In this document: one piece after another, positions 35,082-43,392 of the stretch
How positions within the stretch are numbered: the first letter of the stretch is position 1
Layout: every line of letters starts with the position of its first letter
Translations under genes and position numbers: made by a program
From: Sphingobacteriales bacterium 46-32
Lineage (GTDB): Bacteria; Bacteroidota; Bacteroidia; Chitinophagales; Chitinophagaceae
Length of the DNA stretch: 64,000 bases
Direction: 5' to 3'
Assembly: GCA_001898485.1 (NCBI GenBank)
Contig: MKTY01000017.1
Span: 16,250 to 80,249 of the forward strand
Notes under the pieces: generated by a model
The model's database searches: none
What the model was told of the DNA's origin: nothing
The model's input: the letters and a program-made list of their open reading frames with translations, nothing else

Positions 35082-36098
35082 TCACTGAATTACTATTTTC
35101 TCAGCTACCCATTCCTTTTTTGTAACACTTCCGATCTGCATCAGGTAAGTACCGGGCGTGACCTTTGGAACCGGAAAGCTTAAAACATTCACTCCTTTCG
35201 GGACCTGATATTTCTGCGTTTGCAGCACCTGGCCTGATATGGATAGAAGTCTCAACACCACTTCACCCTCATAGCCTGCTGGTAACTCTATTTTTATCGT
35301 AGAAGACGTACGTGCAGGGTTGGGATAAAGCTTGAATTTGCTGATAACCTTGCCGAACCAGTTTGTTAGAGTATCTGCTTTCGAAACAGAGAAAAAGCTC
35401 CATCGCAAACCACCTCGTTTGTATGCACCACTGGAATTTACTATAATTTCCGGCAATTCCTTTAGCCGCAGGCGAATAATACAGGGTGCTGGCGTCTCCG
35501 AACAATCTATTTTCGCAACCTCCTCCCCGAAACTGAGCGCACTACAGCTCAAGCTAACCTCAGATACTGTGCCGCGGTAATGTATTTGAAAATTCCCGGT
35601 ACTATCGGTCAGACTGTACTGTTCCGTATCCACTACTTTAATCGAGGCGAAAGCGACCGGTTTGCCTTCATGATCCACCACTTTTCCCCTGATCACAACC
35701 GGGGCACTGTCAGCTGCCAGTAACCGCAGTTGTTTCAGATCAGCAGTTTCGCCCACACGCCGTACCACACTTGTATCATTCGACAACCGGGACTGTTGCG
35801 CTTCTGCACGATTCAGGAACAGTATTGCCGGTAGCGTTGCCTGAAGAAAATAAGGGAGCCACCTGCGGCGCGGAGATTCAATGAGCACCCGGTTTAGCTG
35901 CCAGTCAGACAACTGTCCGCACATGTCTGTTTTCCTGTTTTGTTTAAAAAAACGGATCAGTTCCTGATCGGTCATTTTACTGAAATCAACTACCTGTTTG
36001 GTACAGGACAGACAAAAACGCCCCTTCTCATCGGGCATCATGTTGTGCCAGTTTTCGGTGCAGGGGTTTTCTATTTCCAGTTTTAAACGGAAAGCCAT
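35082..36098 (-). CDS. Four-cysteine domain/internal signal peptide/T9SS-tailed protein (paralogue 1)
   Basis: A 338-residue protein with an unusual order. Residues 1-75 form a hydrophilic domain with C13-x15-C29-x2-C32-x27-C60 and the motif KGRFCLSCTKQVVDFSKM. Basic residues RRR (77-79) precede a hydrophobic stretch 80-96 that ends RAEA-Q like a signal-peptidase site near 100/101. Residues 135-210 resemble a carboxypeptidase regulatory-like beta-sandwich (GKVVDHEGKPVAFASIKVV). Residues 255-338 are a type A T9SS sorting tail (LYPNPARTSSTIKIELP). The N-terminal domain would be made in the cytoplasm before export. It is third in a same-strand row of three, 27 bp after its paralogue. Confidence 0.75.
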   Translation of the reverse strand: MAFRLKLEIENPCTENWHNMMPDEKGRFCLSCTKQVVDFSKMTDQELIRFFKQNRKTDMCGQLSDWQLNRVLIESPRRRWLPYFLQATLPAILFLNRAEAQQSRLSNDTSVVRRVGETADLKQLRLLAADSAPVVIRGKVVDHEGKPVAFASIKVVDTEQYSLTDSTGNFQIHYRGTVSEVSLSCSALSFGEEVAKIDCSETPAPCIIRLRLKELPEIIVNSSGAYKRGGLRWSFFSVSKADTLTNWFGKVISKFKLYPNPARTSSTIKIELPAGYEGEVVLRLLSISGQVLQTQKYQVPKGVNVLSFPVPKVTPGTYLMQIGSVTKKEWVAEKIVIQ

Positions 36099-36125
36099 AG
36101 CAGTTAGTTTAATAAGGTGAATGTA

Positions 36126-37103
36126 TCAGTGCAATACGATTTGCCCGCTGCGGCGCCTGCCGGTAGCAGCGGCTGTGGCCGTAAGCAGATAATTGCCCGC
36201 AGTAAGCCGGGGTATATTGATTTCTACGGTTTTATTTTTCCCATCAATCTGCATAGCCTGCTGCAATTGTACAGTGCCGGCCTGGTCCAGCAATTGCAAT
36301 GTATAGTTATCCTTTTCAAGGCTATCTGTTTTAAGCCATATTTTTTGTCCGGCTGCAACGGGATTGGGATACATACGCAAGGGCATGTCGGTTTCACATA
36401 CTGCTTCTTTCTTCACTTGCTGCTTTGACGGATAAGCGACCATACCCATTATGATCTCCTTGTATTCGTCTTTTACGACCAGCGACACACGGGCCTTGCG
36501 CTTATGCGACGGAAGTTTTACAGAACGTTCCAGCTTTCCATACCCGACCACGTCTACAAAAAAAGTGATATTTCCCACATACCGGGGCACCTTTATTTCC
36601 AAGCGCCCATTCTCATCGGTTATTAATTCAGTAAGGTCTGAAGTACTGTGAACCCGTGCTCCGGCAATAACCTGCCCTTCTTCGTTACGGACAGTAATTC
36701 TCACGGTTCGCATTTCGGGGTTCACGGCAATGCGGCCAATTTTTTCTAAGTCATAAACCGGCTTTTGTGTAGTATCGGGAACTACTTTCAGTGGCGCCCC
36801 CTGCGCCATTGCCCTGTTTCCCAGCAGCAGTGCAGGCAAAACCACTTTAAATACAAAAGGCAGCCATGGCGTCCGTTTGCGGGTAGCTTCAATATCACGC
36901 TGGAGCTGATTATTCATAAACCGTCCGCATACGGAACCTGCCTGCCGGTCTTTGAAAAATTCAAACATCGCCGTATCGCTCATGCCTGTAAAATCAACCA
37001 CTTCTTTCTGGCAGGAAGCACAAAATCGGCCCTGTTGTGTAGTTGTCATGTTTTTCCATTTTTCATGACAGGGTTCATCGATTGAAAGTCTGATCTTATT
37101 CAT
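36126..37103 (-). CDS. Four-cysteine domain/internal signal peptide/T9SS-tailed protein (paralogue 2)
   Basis: A 325-residue paralogue of the downstream gene. The cysteine spacing is identical (C12-x15-C28-x2-C31-x27-C59), with the same motif GRFCASCQKEVVDFTGM. A hydrophobic stretch 79-95 leads to a potential cleavage site NRAMA-Q at 100/101. The middle (about 130-215) is an Ig/transthyretin-like beta domain (VRITVRNEEGQVIAGARV). The end (about 244-325) is a T9SS tail (MYPNPVAAGQKIWLKTD), finishing RRRSGQIVLH. It is 11 bp downstream of the 38071 gene, so they are very probably co-transcribed. The role of the cysteine domain is not known; metal binding is the simplest guess. Confidence 0.75.
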   Translation of the reverse strand: MNKIRLSIDEPCHEKWKNMTTTQQGRFCASCQKEVVDFTGMSDTAMFEFFKDRQAGSVCGRFMNNQLQRDIEATRKRTPWLPFVFKVVLPALLLGNRAMAQGAPLKVVPDTTQKPVYDLEKIGRIAVNPEMRTVRITVRNEEGQVIAGARVHSTSDLTELITDENGRLEIKVPRYVGNITFFVDVVGYGKLERSVKLPSHKRKARVSLVVKDEYKEIIMGMVAYPSKQQVKKEAVCETDMPLRMYPNPVAAGQKIWLKTDSLEKDNYTLQLLDQAGTVQLQQAMQIDGKNKTVEINIPRLTAGNYLLTATAAATGRRRSGQIVLH

Positions 37104-37114
37104 GGCTCCATTTT

Positions 37115-38071
37115 TTATTTCACAAGTACTTTTTCTTTTACTAAAATATGCTTTGCGTCATCTTGTATCAGCAATACACAGGCACCAGAAAATGCAGACG
37201 GCAGCGAAAAACTTACCAGCCCGGTATAGCTTTTATCAACAACCTGTTTTACCAACTGCCCATTTAATCCATATAAGCTAAGGGAAACTTTACCGCTGAT
37301 TGCCGAAGGCAATTGTATTTTCAGCTGACTTGCTGACGCGGCCGGATTGGGATATACCCGGGCTGCTGGCATCATAGTTATTCCTCCTGCATCTTTTTTC
37401 ACTGTATTGTCAGTTACATGCAGGGAACATATTGATACGCCCTTAACACCACAACTGATGGTATAGCTGCATCTCCCTGTATCATGTCCCCCTTTTACAA
37501 ATACTTCGGGTAATAGCTGAGCAACCGGTTCCAGCAGCACCAACAAAGTATCAGTTTCGCCCTTATCGACCTGTTGCCTGCTCGTAGTATATCCTGAAGC
37601 AGAAATTTCCACCACAGCATTTTTATAATAAGAAGGCAATTCAACAGTTCCGTTTTCAGTAAGCCGTTTACTGCTTTTATGCCCATCGATTCTTACCTGC
37701 AACTGATCCGCAGGAATCAATTCGCCCGTATAACTATTTCTTGCCTGCAGGCGCAACACTCCTGGTTTGAGTTGTATTATTACAACCCCATTTAAGGCCC
37801 GGCAACCATACAGCTTCTGCCCCTGCGCATCCTTTAAAATACTGATAGACTCTATCTGGTCAGGGTCAATGGCATCCAGCTCTTTCCTGTCTGCCACCTC
37901 TCCATTTATTACAAAAAGCGGGTCTTGCGAAGCTGTTGCCACACAACGAATACGAATGGACACATTTCCACCACCACTCGCAACAAGCTGCGCTGCTTTA
38001 TCTTCTGTGTGCTGTGCAGGCAGCACATGACTTACACTTAACAGGAGAATAAGTAAAATATTTTTTCTCAT
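37115..38071 (-). CDS. T9SS-tailed protein with TonB-plug-like domain
   Basis: A 318-residue secreted protein. It has a conventional signal peptide (MRKNILLILLLSVSHVLPAQ) and lacks the four-cysteine domain of its two downstream neighbours. Residues about 50-105 resemble an isolated TonB-receptor plug segment: PLFVINGEVADRKEL, then IESISILKDAQGQKLYGCRA, then NGVVIIQLK. A carboxypeptidase-regulatory-like domain covers about 105-190. The T9SS tail (VYPNPAASASQLKIQLP) covers about 235-318. It is the first of three close genes, 108 bp downstream of the VWA gene in the same direction. Plug-like pieces without a barrel are common in Bacteroidota surface proteins and may mediate docking. Confidence 0.75.
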   Translation of the reverse strand: MRKNILLILLLSVSHVLPAQHTEDKAAQLVASGGGNVSIRIRCVATASQDPLFVINGEVADRKELDAIDPDQIESISILKDAQGQKLYGCRALNGVVIIQLKPGVLRLQARNSYTGELIPADQLQVRIDGHKSSKRLTENGTVELPSYYKNAVVEISASGYTTSRQQVDKGETDTLLVLLEPVAQLLPEVFVKGGHDTGRCSYTISCGVKGVSICSLHVTDNTVKKDAGGITMMPAARVYPNPAASASQLKIQLPSAISGKVSLSLYGLNGQLVKQVVDKSYTGLVSFSLPSAFSGACVLLIQDDAKHILVKEKVLVK

Positions 38072-38179
38072 AAATAATAGCTGTTTTAAAAGAGGAGCTG
38101 GTAGACACCAGCTCCGTATCAGTAACCGGCTGTTAGCTGATTATTTATATAACGATGGCGAAGAAGAATACGTTACAGG

Positions 38180-40147
38180 TTATTTATTACGACTCAGGTC
38201 ACTTTGCGTGGTTTTCTTTGTGGCAGCGAGTGCTCCTGCATTCTCTACCAGGCGGATAAACTCTGCCCGATACCCTTCCTCATCATTGCCACGGGCCTTA
38301 CGTGCCAGCTCGATTACCTGGTCAAATGAAGCCTCTGAAACAAACGCTGAGTTGCGCAGCAGCATTCCAAACTCTGCCACAGCTGCTGCAAAGCGGAAGT
38401 TGGCAGAAGTAGCATTCAGCTTCAGTTCCTGGTCGCGCAAAGGATGTTCTATCAGTTTGCTTACATCTCCATCAGGTGCTTTGTAACGAAACTTAACGGT
38501 CATGATCTCATCTGTCTGTGTAGTCCTGCTCAGGCGCTCAGGTTCCTGCTGATATTTGAGCTTATCTACGTCGCGCAGGAAGCTGGACTTAACACCTACC
38601 GGTATCACTTCATAGAGAGCGGTGACGGTATGACCACTGCCCAGCTCGCCGGCATCTTTGGTATCATCATTAAAATCTTCTTTGGCCAGCAGTCGGTTTT
38701 CGTAGCCAATGAGGCGGTAGGCCTGTACTTTGGCGGGGTTAAATTCTATTTGCAGTTTCACATCTTTGGCGATGGTAAAGAGGGTGCCTCCAAATTCACT
38801 GACCAGTACTTTGCGGGCTTCGCTTATACCGTCGATGTAGGCGTGGTTGCCATTGCCTTTGTCGGCCAGTTTTTGCATTTTATTGTCCTTGTAGTTGCCC
38901 ATACCGTAGCCCAGTACTGTCAGGAATACACCGCTTTTACGCTCTTGTTCTATGAGCCGTTCCATGGCGTCATCGCTGCTTTCACCAATGTTAAAGTCTC
39001 CATCGGTACAAAGGATAACGCGGTTATTTCCTTCTTTAGCAAAATTTTCACGGGCCAGTTTATATGCCAGGCGAATGCCTTCGCCACCAGCGGTACTACC
39101 GCCCGACTCGAGTTTATCAATAGCATCTTTAATCTTTATCTTCTCTTCACCGGATGTGGGTTGCAGTACCACTCCGGCAGCACCTGCATATACCACAATC
39201 GATACATGATCATTTTCGCGCAGCTGATCTACCAGCATTTTCAGCGATGCTTTTACAAGAGGCAGCTTATTAGGAGAACTCATGGAGCCGGATACATCGA
39301 TCAGGAATACCAGGTTGCTGGCTGGCAAATTCTCTACCGGAATCTTTTTACCCTGCATACCAATCATCACCAGTTTGTGTTTACGGTTCCAGGGAGCTTC
39401 CGCTATCTCTGTATGGATAGCAAAAGGAGCATCGCCGGTGGGCTGTGCATAATCGTAGCTGAAGTAGTTGACCATCTCCTCTATGCGTACGGCACCGGCA
39501 GGCGGCAGTTCGCCCTGGTTAAGAAACCGGCGGATATTACTATAGCTCGCTGCATCTACATCGATCGAAAAAGTGGAAAGCGGATTATCGGTTGCTTTCA
39601 GAAATTTATTTTCGGCAATGGCATCATAATCTTCGGTATTACCAACCGGCTGCGGATATTCTGTTTTATATTTTTTATCAGTACTCATGACATCGGGCCT
39701 CGAGCGGACAGCCATTGATGTACTATAGTTATAAGAATTCTGTACCTGCAAACCCGCCACCCTGCCTGACAATGCCCTGTTAATGTCAGCGCTGGCAGTA
39801 TACGGAGATGAATTGCCGTATCCAACAACTACTACTTCTTCCAGGTTTTTTGTACTGAGTCCCAGTTTGACATCAATAGTAGAGCGGTCGTTTACCTTCA
39901 CTGTCTGAGGCAGATAACCCAGATACATAAAGGTGAGCCGTGGTTTGGATGTGGTGAGTTTGATACGGTAAGAGCCATCTTCTTTGGTGGTAGTACCATT
40001 TTTAGTTCCCTCTTCAATAACAGAAGCGAAGGGAATGGGTTGTCCCCTCTCGTCAGAGACGATACCCGATACCCATTTTTCTTCTGCTGTCTGAAAAGCC
40101 AGCATAAACGCAATAAAGGGCAATACAAGAAAAAATATTTTTTTCAT
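38180..40147 (-). CDS. VWA-domain protein with carboxypeptidase-regulatory and plug-like N-terminus (YfbK type)
   Basis: A 655-residue exported protein. The ATG at 40147 gives a signal (KIFFLVLPFIAFMLAFQ). The domains in order are: carboxypeptidase regulatory-like (about 27-100), plug-like (about 105-140, EEVVVVGYGN and SGRVAGLQVQ), the N-terminal YfbK/vWF-associated domain (about 170-260, FSIDVDAASYSNIRRFL), a von Willebrand A domain (about 270-445) with the metal site DVSGSMSS, and the C-terminal YfbK-type domain (about 470-630). Such proteins are thought to organise surface or periplasmic complexes in a Mg2+-dependent way. It is divergent from the ECF sigma factor gene. Confidence 0.85.
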   Translation of the reverse strand: MKKIFFLVLPFIAFMLAFQTAEEKWVSGIVSDERGQPIPFASVIEEGTKNGTTTKEDGSYRIKLTTSKPRLTFMYLGYLPQTVKVNDRSTIDVKLGLSTKNLEEVVVVGYGNSSPYTASADINRALSGRVAGLQVQNSYNYSTSMAVRSRPDVMSTDKKYKTEYPQPVGNTEDYDAIAENKFLKATDNPLSTFSIDVDAASYSNIRRFLNQGELPPAGAVRIEEMVNYFSYDYAQPTGDAPFAIHTEIAEAPWNRKHKLVMIGMQGKKIPVENLPASNLVFLIDVSGSMSSPNKLPLVKASLKMLVDQLRENDHVSIVVYAGAAGVVLQPTSGEEKIKIKDAIDKLESGGSTAGGEGIRLAYKLARENFAKEGNNRVILCTDGDFNIGESSDDAMERLIEQERKSGVFLTVLGYGMGNYKDNKMQKLADKGNGNHAYIDGISEARKVLVSEFGGTLFTIAKDVKLQIEFNPAKVQAYRLIGYENRLLAKEDFNDDTKDAGELGSGHTVTALYEVIPVGVKSSFLRDVDKLKYQQEPERLSRTTQTDEIMTVKFRYKAPDGDVSKLIEHPLRDQELKLNATSANFRFAAAVAEFGMLLRNSAFVSEASFDQVIELARKARGNDEEGYRAEFIRLVENAGALAATKKTTQSDLSRNK

Positions 40148-40277
40148 ACGCACTGTGTTTACAGAATGAGATGCCGGTATTTTAGAGAATACACAAGTTT
40201 GCCGGAAAAAATCTGCTCCATTTATCATTAGCTGCTTCTAACGTTTCGTTTTCAGTTAATTCGCTATTTTTAAGGCC

Positions 40278-40898
40278 GTGTCATTTATTCGCTCCATAGG
40301 ACCTTCAGACCAGTCAGACAATGAACTGGTAGCCGGTTATCAACGATCGGGTGACCTGTCTGTGCTGGGCGAGCTGTACAGCCGCTATATGGATCTTGTA
40401 TATGGGGTATGTCTTAAATACCTCAAAGACCCGGAACTGGCCAAAGATGCTGTGATGCAGGTATTTGAGGAGCTGGTGGTAAAAGTGAAGAAACATGAGA
40501 TAGGCAATTTTCGCGGATGGCTGCACCAGGTAGCTAAGAATCATTGTCTCATGTATTTACGTACACCCCGTAATTTAAAAACGGTGGAATTCAGCACGGA
40601 ACTTGTGCAAAATGAAGAAACAGTGCATCTGAATGGCGTACTGGAACGGGAAGAGAACCTTGACCGGCTGGCTTACTGCCTGGAAACGCTGGCAGCCGAG
40701 CAGCAAACAACCATCCGGCTTTTTTACCTGGATGGCCGGTCTTATAATGAGATAGCAGAAGCTACCGGGCTGGAGTGGAATAAGGTGCGGAGTTATATAC
40801 AGAACGGGCGTCGTAACCTGAAGACCTGTATGGAAAGCCGGGAAGCGATGGAAAGAAGTAACACAGCTGCCGGTGAAACGGGTTTGCGGGGAGAATAA
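40278..40898 (+). CDS. ECF-type RNA polymerase sigma factor
   Basis: A 206-residue sigma-70 family factor of the extracytoplasmic-function type. Region 2 (about residues 25-95) contains LYSRYMDLVYGVCLKYLKDPELAKDAVMQVFEEL. Region 4 (about 125-185) contains ETLAAEQQTTIRLFYLDGRSYNEIAEATGLEWNKVRSYI, a helix-turn-helix reading of the -35 element. No ATG fits upstream of region 2; the GTG at 40278 is taken as start. The gene for its probable anti-sigma partner begins 23 bp after the stop. The VWA-T9SS genes diverge from it and are the most likely targets. Confidence 0.9.
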   Translation: MSFIRSIGPSDQSDNELVAGYQRSGDLSVLGELYSRYMDLVYGVCLKYLKDPELAKDAVMQVFEELVVKVKKHEIGNFRGWLHQVAKNHCLMYLRTPRNLKTVEFSTELVQNEETVHLNGVLEREENLDRLAYCLETLAAEQQTTIRLFYLDGRSYNEIAEATGLEWNKVRSYIQNGRRNLKTCMESREAMERSNTAAGETGLRGE

Positions 40899-40921
40899 AA
40901 ACAGAGAACTTTATACGTGTA

Positions 40922-42409
40922 ATGTCAAACGGATCACACATACCACAGTTTACAGCGGCTGATATTGAAAGATATCATCGCGGGCTGCTTTCGGCTGCAG
41001 AAATGCATGCGCTGGAAAAAGCGGCACTGGAAGATCCGTTCCTGGCCGATGCCCTGGATGGTTATGCTGAACCGGCCGTTGAGGTAGAAACCGACCTGGC
41101 TGATCTGCAGGCCCGGCTCGCCAAAAGACTCGAAGAAAAGGAAGAAACCAAAGTTGTTCCGCTCGGCGGAGGCAAAAGGCAACTGGCTCCCTGGTGGAAA
41201 GCCGCAGCAGCCGCAGTATTGCTGGTTGGCGGAGCCGCCGTGTACCTACAGTTGCGCAATACCGGAGATAATACCAGCACTCCCATTGCCCAGGCTTCGG
41301 AAAAAGAACAGCCGCATATCGATGCTAAAGACAAAAAAGAAACGCCCGCCACCACCGGCAATGTCCTCTTCAATCCTGATTCACTGACCGGTCAGCAATC
41401 TGTTGCCAAAACAGGAAATGCGGCTCCTGCCCTTAATAACACAGAAGCTATTACCCAGTCGCAATCGCCCGAAACTGCCAAGGAAATCAACACCCCGGCA
41501 ACGGAGCAGGCTGCGCCTGTAGCAGTACCCGCTACCAGTGAACCGGCAACAACTATAACACCTGTACCAGCCGACCAGAATGGATTGATTGCCCGCAATA
41601 AAAAAGAGGTTGCCGACAAACAGGCACAGGATGATGCACTGGCCCGTCAATCGCAACAACGCGAGGTAGCAAAAACGCGCGAACTGACCGACAACAATCG
41701 CGCATTGAGCCAGGAAGCCAGAAGAAAACAGGCATTGCGTGATGTCACTTCCGGCCAAGAAAACAATTCGGGTTATACAAACAATAACGCGGTTGCCTAC
41801 AACTACAATCGTCAGTATAATCAACGTGCCAATGTTTTTCGTGGTCGAGTAACCGATCCCGACAACAATGCCCTACCCTTTGCCAATATCACCAACCCGG
41901 CAGACAATATCGGCACCTATGCCGATGCAAACGGCAACTTTGTTCTTACCTCACCAGACTCGGTATTGAATGTACAGGTACGCTCCGTTGGTTTCGAAAA
42001 CAGGCAGTACTTCATGCGTAGTCAGACACCGAGCAACCAGATCACCCTACAGGAAGACCGGAGCCTGAATGCCCGTGTACTCGACACCATACGCCGTGTG
42101 CGCGCAGTAGCCAGCAACACCATGGTTCATGAAGAACCCGAACCGGCAGATGGCTGGAATAATTACGATACTTATATCGCCAACAATCTGCAGATACCTG
42201 AAACCGTACGCATGATGGATATCGGCAGTTCATCTGCAGAAGTGGAAGTGAGCTTTGATGTCAATAAATACGGACAACCCGTAAACATTAAAATTGTACG
42301 CTCTACCTGTACCAAATGTGAGCAGGAAGCGATCCGGCTGATCAAAGAAGGCCCCCGCTGGAAAAAGAAAGGACGTAAGAGTAAGACCCGCGTAACATTA
42401 TCTTTCTAG
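40922..42409 (+). CDS. Anti-sigma-like membrane protein with regulatory and TonB C-terminal domains
   Basis: A 495-residue single-pass inner-membrane protein. The N-terminal cytoplasmic part (1-90) begins FTAADIERYHRGLLSAAEMHALEKAALEDPFLADALDGY, as in Bacteroidota anti-sigma factors. The helix at 92-109 crosses the membrane. A low-complexity Ala/Thr/Gln/Asn linker follows (about 115-300). A carboxypeptidase regulatory-like domain is at about 303-370 (FRGRVTDPDNNALPFANI). The end (about 425-495, VEVSFDVNKYGQPVNIKIV and EAIRLIKEGPRWKKKG) matches TonB C-terminal domains. The arrangement links an outer-membrane receptor contact directly to sigma control. It is probably co-transcribed with the sigma gene. 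Confidence 0.82.
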   Translation: MSNGSHIPQFTAADIERYHRGLLSAAEMHALEKAALEDPFLADALDGYAEPAVEVETDLADLQARLAKRLEEKEETKVVPLGGGKRQLAPWWKAAAAAVLLVGGAAVYLQLRNTGDNTSTPIAQASEKEQPHIDAKDKKETPATTGNVLFNPDSLTGQQSVAKTGNAAPALNNTEAITQSQSPETAKEINTPATEQAAPVAVPATSEPATTITPVPADQNGLIARNKKEVADKQAQDDALARQSQQREVAKTRELTDNNRALSQEARRKQALRDVTSGQENNSGYTNNNAVAYNYNRQYNQRANVFRGRVTDPDNNALPFANITNPADNIGTYADANGNFVLTSPDSVLNVQVRSVGFENRQYFMRSQTPSNQITLQEDRSLNARVLDTIRRVRAVASNTMVHEEPEPADGWNNYDTYIANNLQIPETVRMMDIGSSSAEVEVSFDVNKYGQPVNIKIVRSTCTKCEQEAIRLIKEGPRWKKKGRKSKTRVTLSF

Positions 42410-42450
42410 GTTACCTTTTATTTAATGCCTGCCAGTTGGCCAGACTCCCT

Positions 42451-42458
42451 TATTTTTG
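42451..42458 (+). promoter_or_regulatory. -7 box of the DUF2911 gene (TATTTTTG)
   Basis: TATTTTTG matches TAnnTTTG, 22 bp before the ATG at 42480. No matching -33 element was found. The position favours that ATG over an upstream in-frame start at 42456, which overlaps the box. Confidence 0.5.
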
Positions 42459-42479
42459 CTGACTCTAAAACACATTGCT

Positions 42480-43313
42480 ATGAAAAGAATTTTTCTGGCG
42501 CTTACAGCCACTGCCCTGATGTACACAGCACAGGCACAGTTAAAAACCCCTGCTCCAAGTCCGGCACAAACCGTCAAGCAGGAATTTGCCTTATCTTCTA
42601 TTGAATTGTCTTATTCCCGTCCGGGTATCAAAAGCCGTAAACTATATACCGATATCGCCCCTGCCGGCAAAGTATGGCGTACAGGTGCCAATGGTGCCAC
42701 TACCCTCACTTTTGGTGAAGAAGTAACAATTGGCGGTGTTAAGGTTCCTGCCGGAAAATATGGCCTGCTCAGTATCCCTGATAAAAAGAGCTGGATCCTC
42801 ATCATCAGCAAACAAACAGATGTAACCAGTCCGGCGGCCTATAAAGCCGAAATGGATGTGGTACGTATTCCAGTAGCTGTGACTAAAAGCAAGTCAGCTG
42901 TAGAAACATTTACTATACAGTTTGCCAACGTAAAATCCACCAGCCTCGATATCCAGTTGCTGTGGGATAAATCAGTCGTATCACTGCCTGTAACGGTTGA
43001 CATCGACAGCAAAATAATGGCCAGCATCGATGCGGCCATGAAAACAGATAAACCGCCTTATTTCCAGGCCGCCATGTATTATATGGATAATGGCAAAGAC
43101 CTGAATCAGGCATTGACCTGGTTTAATAAAGCAGTAGAACAACAACCGGATGCTTTCTGGGTACAGCACCAATGGGCCAACTGCCTGGCCAAACTGGGTA
43201 AAAAAACTGAAGCCATTGCTGCCGCCAACCGTTCAAAAGAACTGGCGCAAAAAGCCAAAAACGACGACTACGTAAAACTGAATGATGACCTGCTGAAAAA
43301 GCTGGCCAAATAA
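42480..43313 (+). CDS. DUF2911 periplasmic protein with C-terminal TPR-like helices
   Basis: A 277-residue exported protein with signal MKRIFLALTATALMYTAQAQ. Residues about 35-175 are the DUF2911 domain: IELSYSRPGIKSRKLYTDIAPAGKVWRTGANGATTLTF, then GGVKVPAGKYGLLSIP, and the FTIQFANVKS strand. The last 85 residues form paired helices (YFQAAMYYMDNGKDLNQALTWFNKAVEQ) like one or two TPR units. The function of the family is not established. It is followed by a bidirectional terminator. Confidence 0.85.
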   Translation: MKRIFLALTATALMYTAQAQLKTPAPSPAQTVKQEFALSSIELSYSRPGIKSRKLYTDIAPAGKVWRTGANGATTLTFGEEVTIGGVKVPAGKYGLLSIPDKKSWILIISKQTDVTSPAAYKAEMDVVRIPVAVTKSKSAVETFTIQFANVKSTSLDIQLLWDKSVVSLPVTVDIDSKIMASIDAAMKTDKPPYFQAAMYYMDNGKDLNQALTWFNKAVEQQPDAFWVQHQWANCLAKLGKKTEAIAAANRSKELAQKAKNDDYVKLNDDLLKKLAK

Positions 43314-43335
43314 TTCACTCAAATATTATCCCAAT

Positions 43336-43368
43336 AAAAAAGAGTCCCTCAACGTGGACTCTTTTTTA
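43336..43368. terminator. Bidirectional terminator between convergent genes
   Basis: AAAAAAGAGTCC and GGACTCTTTTTT flank an 8-nt loop. With A-runs on one side and T-runs on the other it can stop both the DUF2911 and symporter transcripts. Confidence 0.9.
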
Positions 43369-43392
43369 TTTATTACCGCAGACACTTTCCGG

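Noticed and set aside
38444..39718. 424-codon open frame antisense to the VWA gene
   Set aside because: It is the mirror of a well-supported VWA domain protein.
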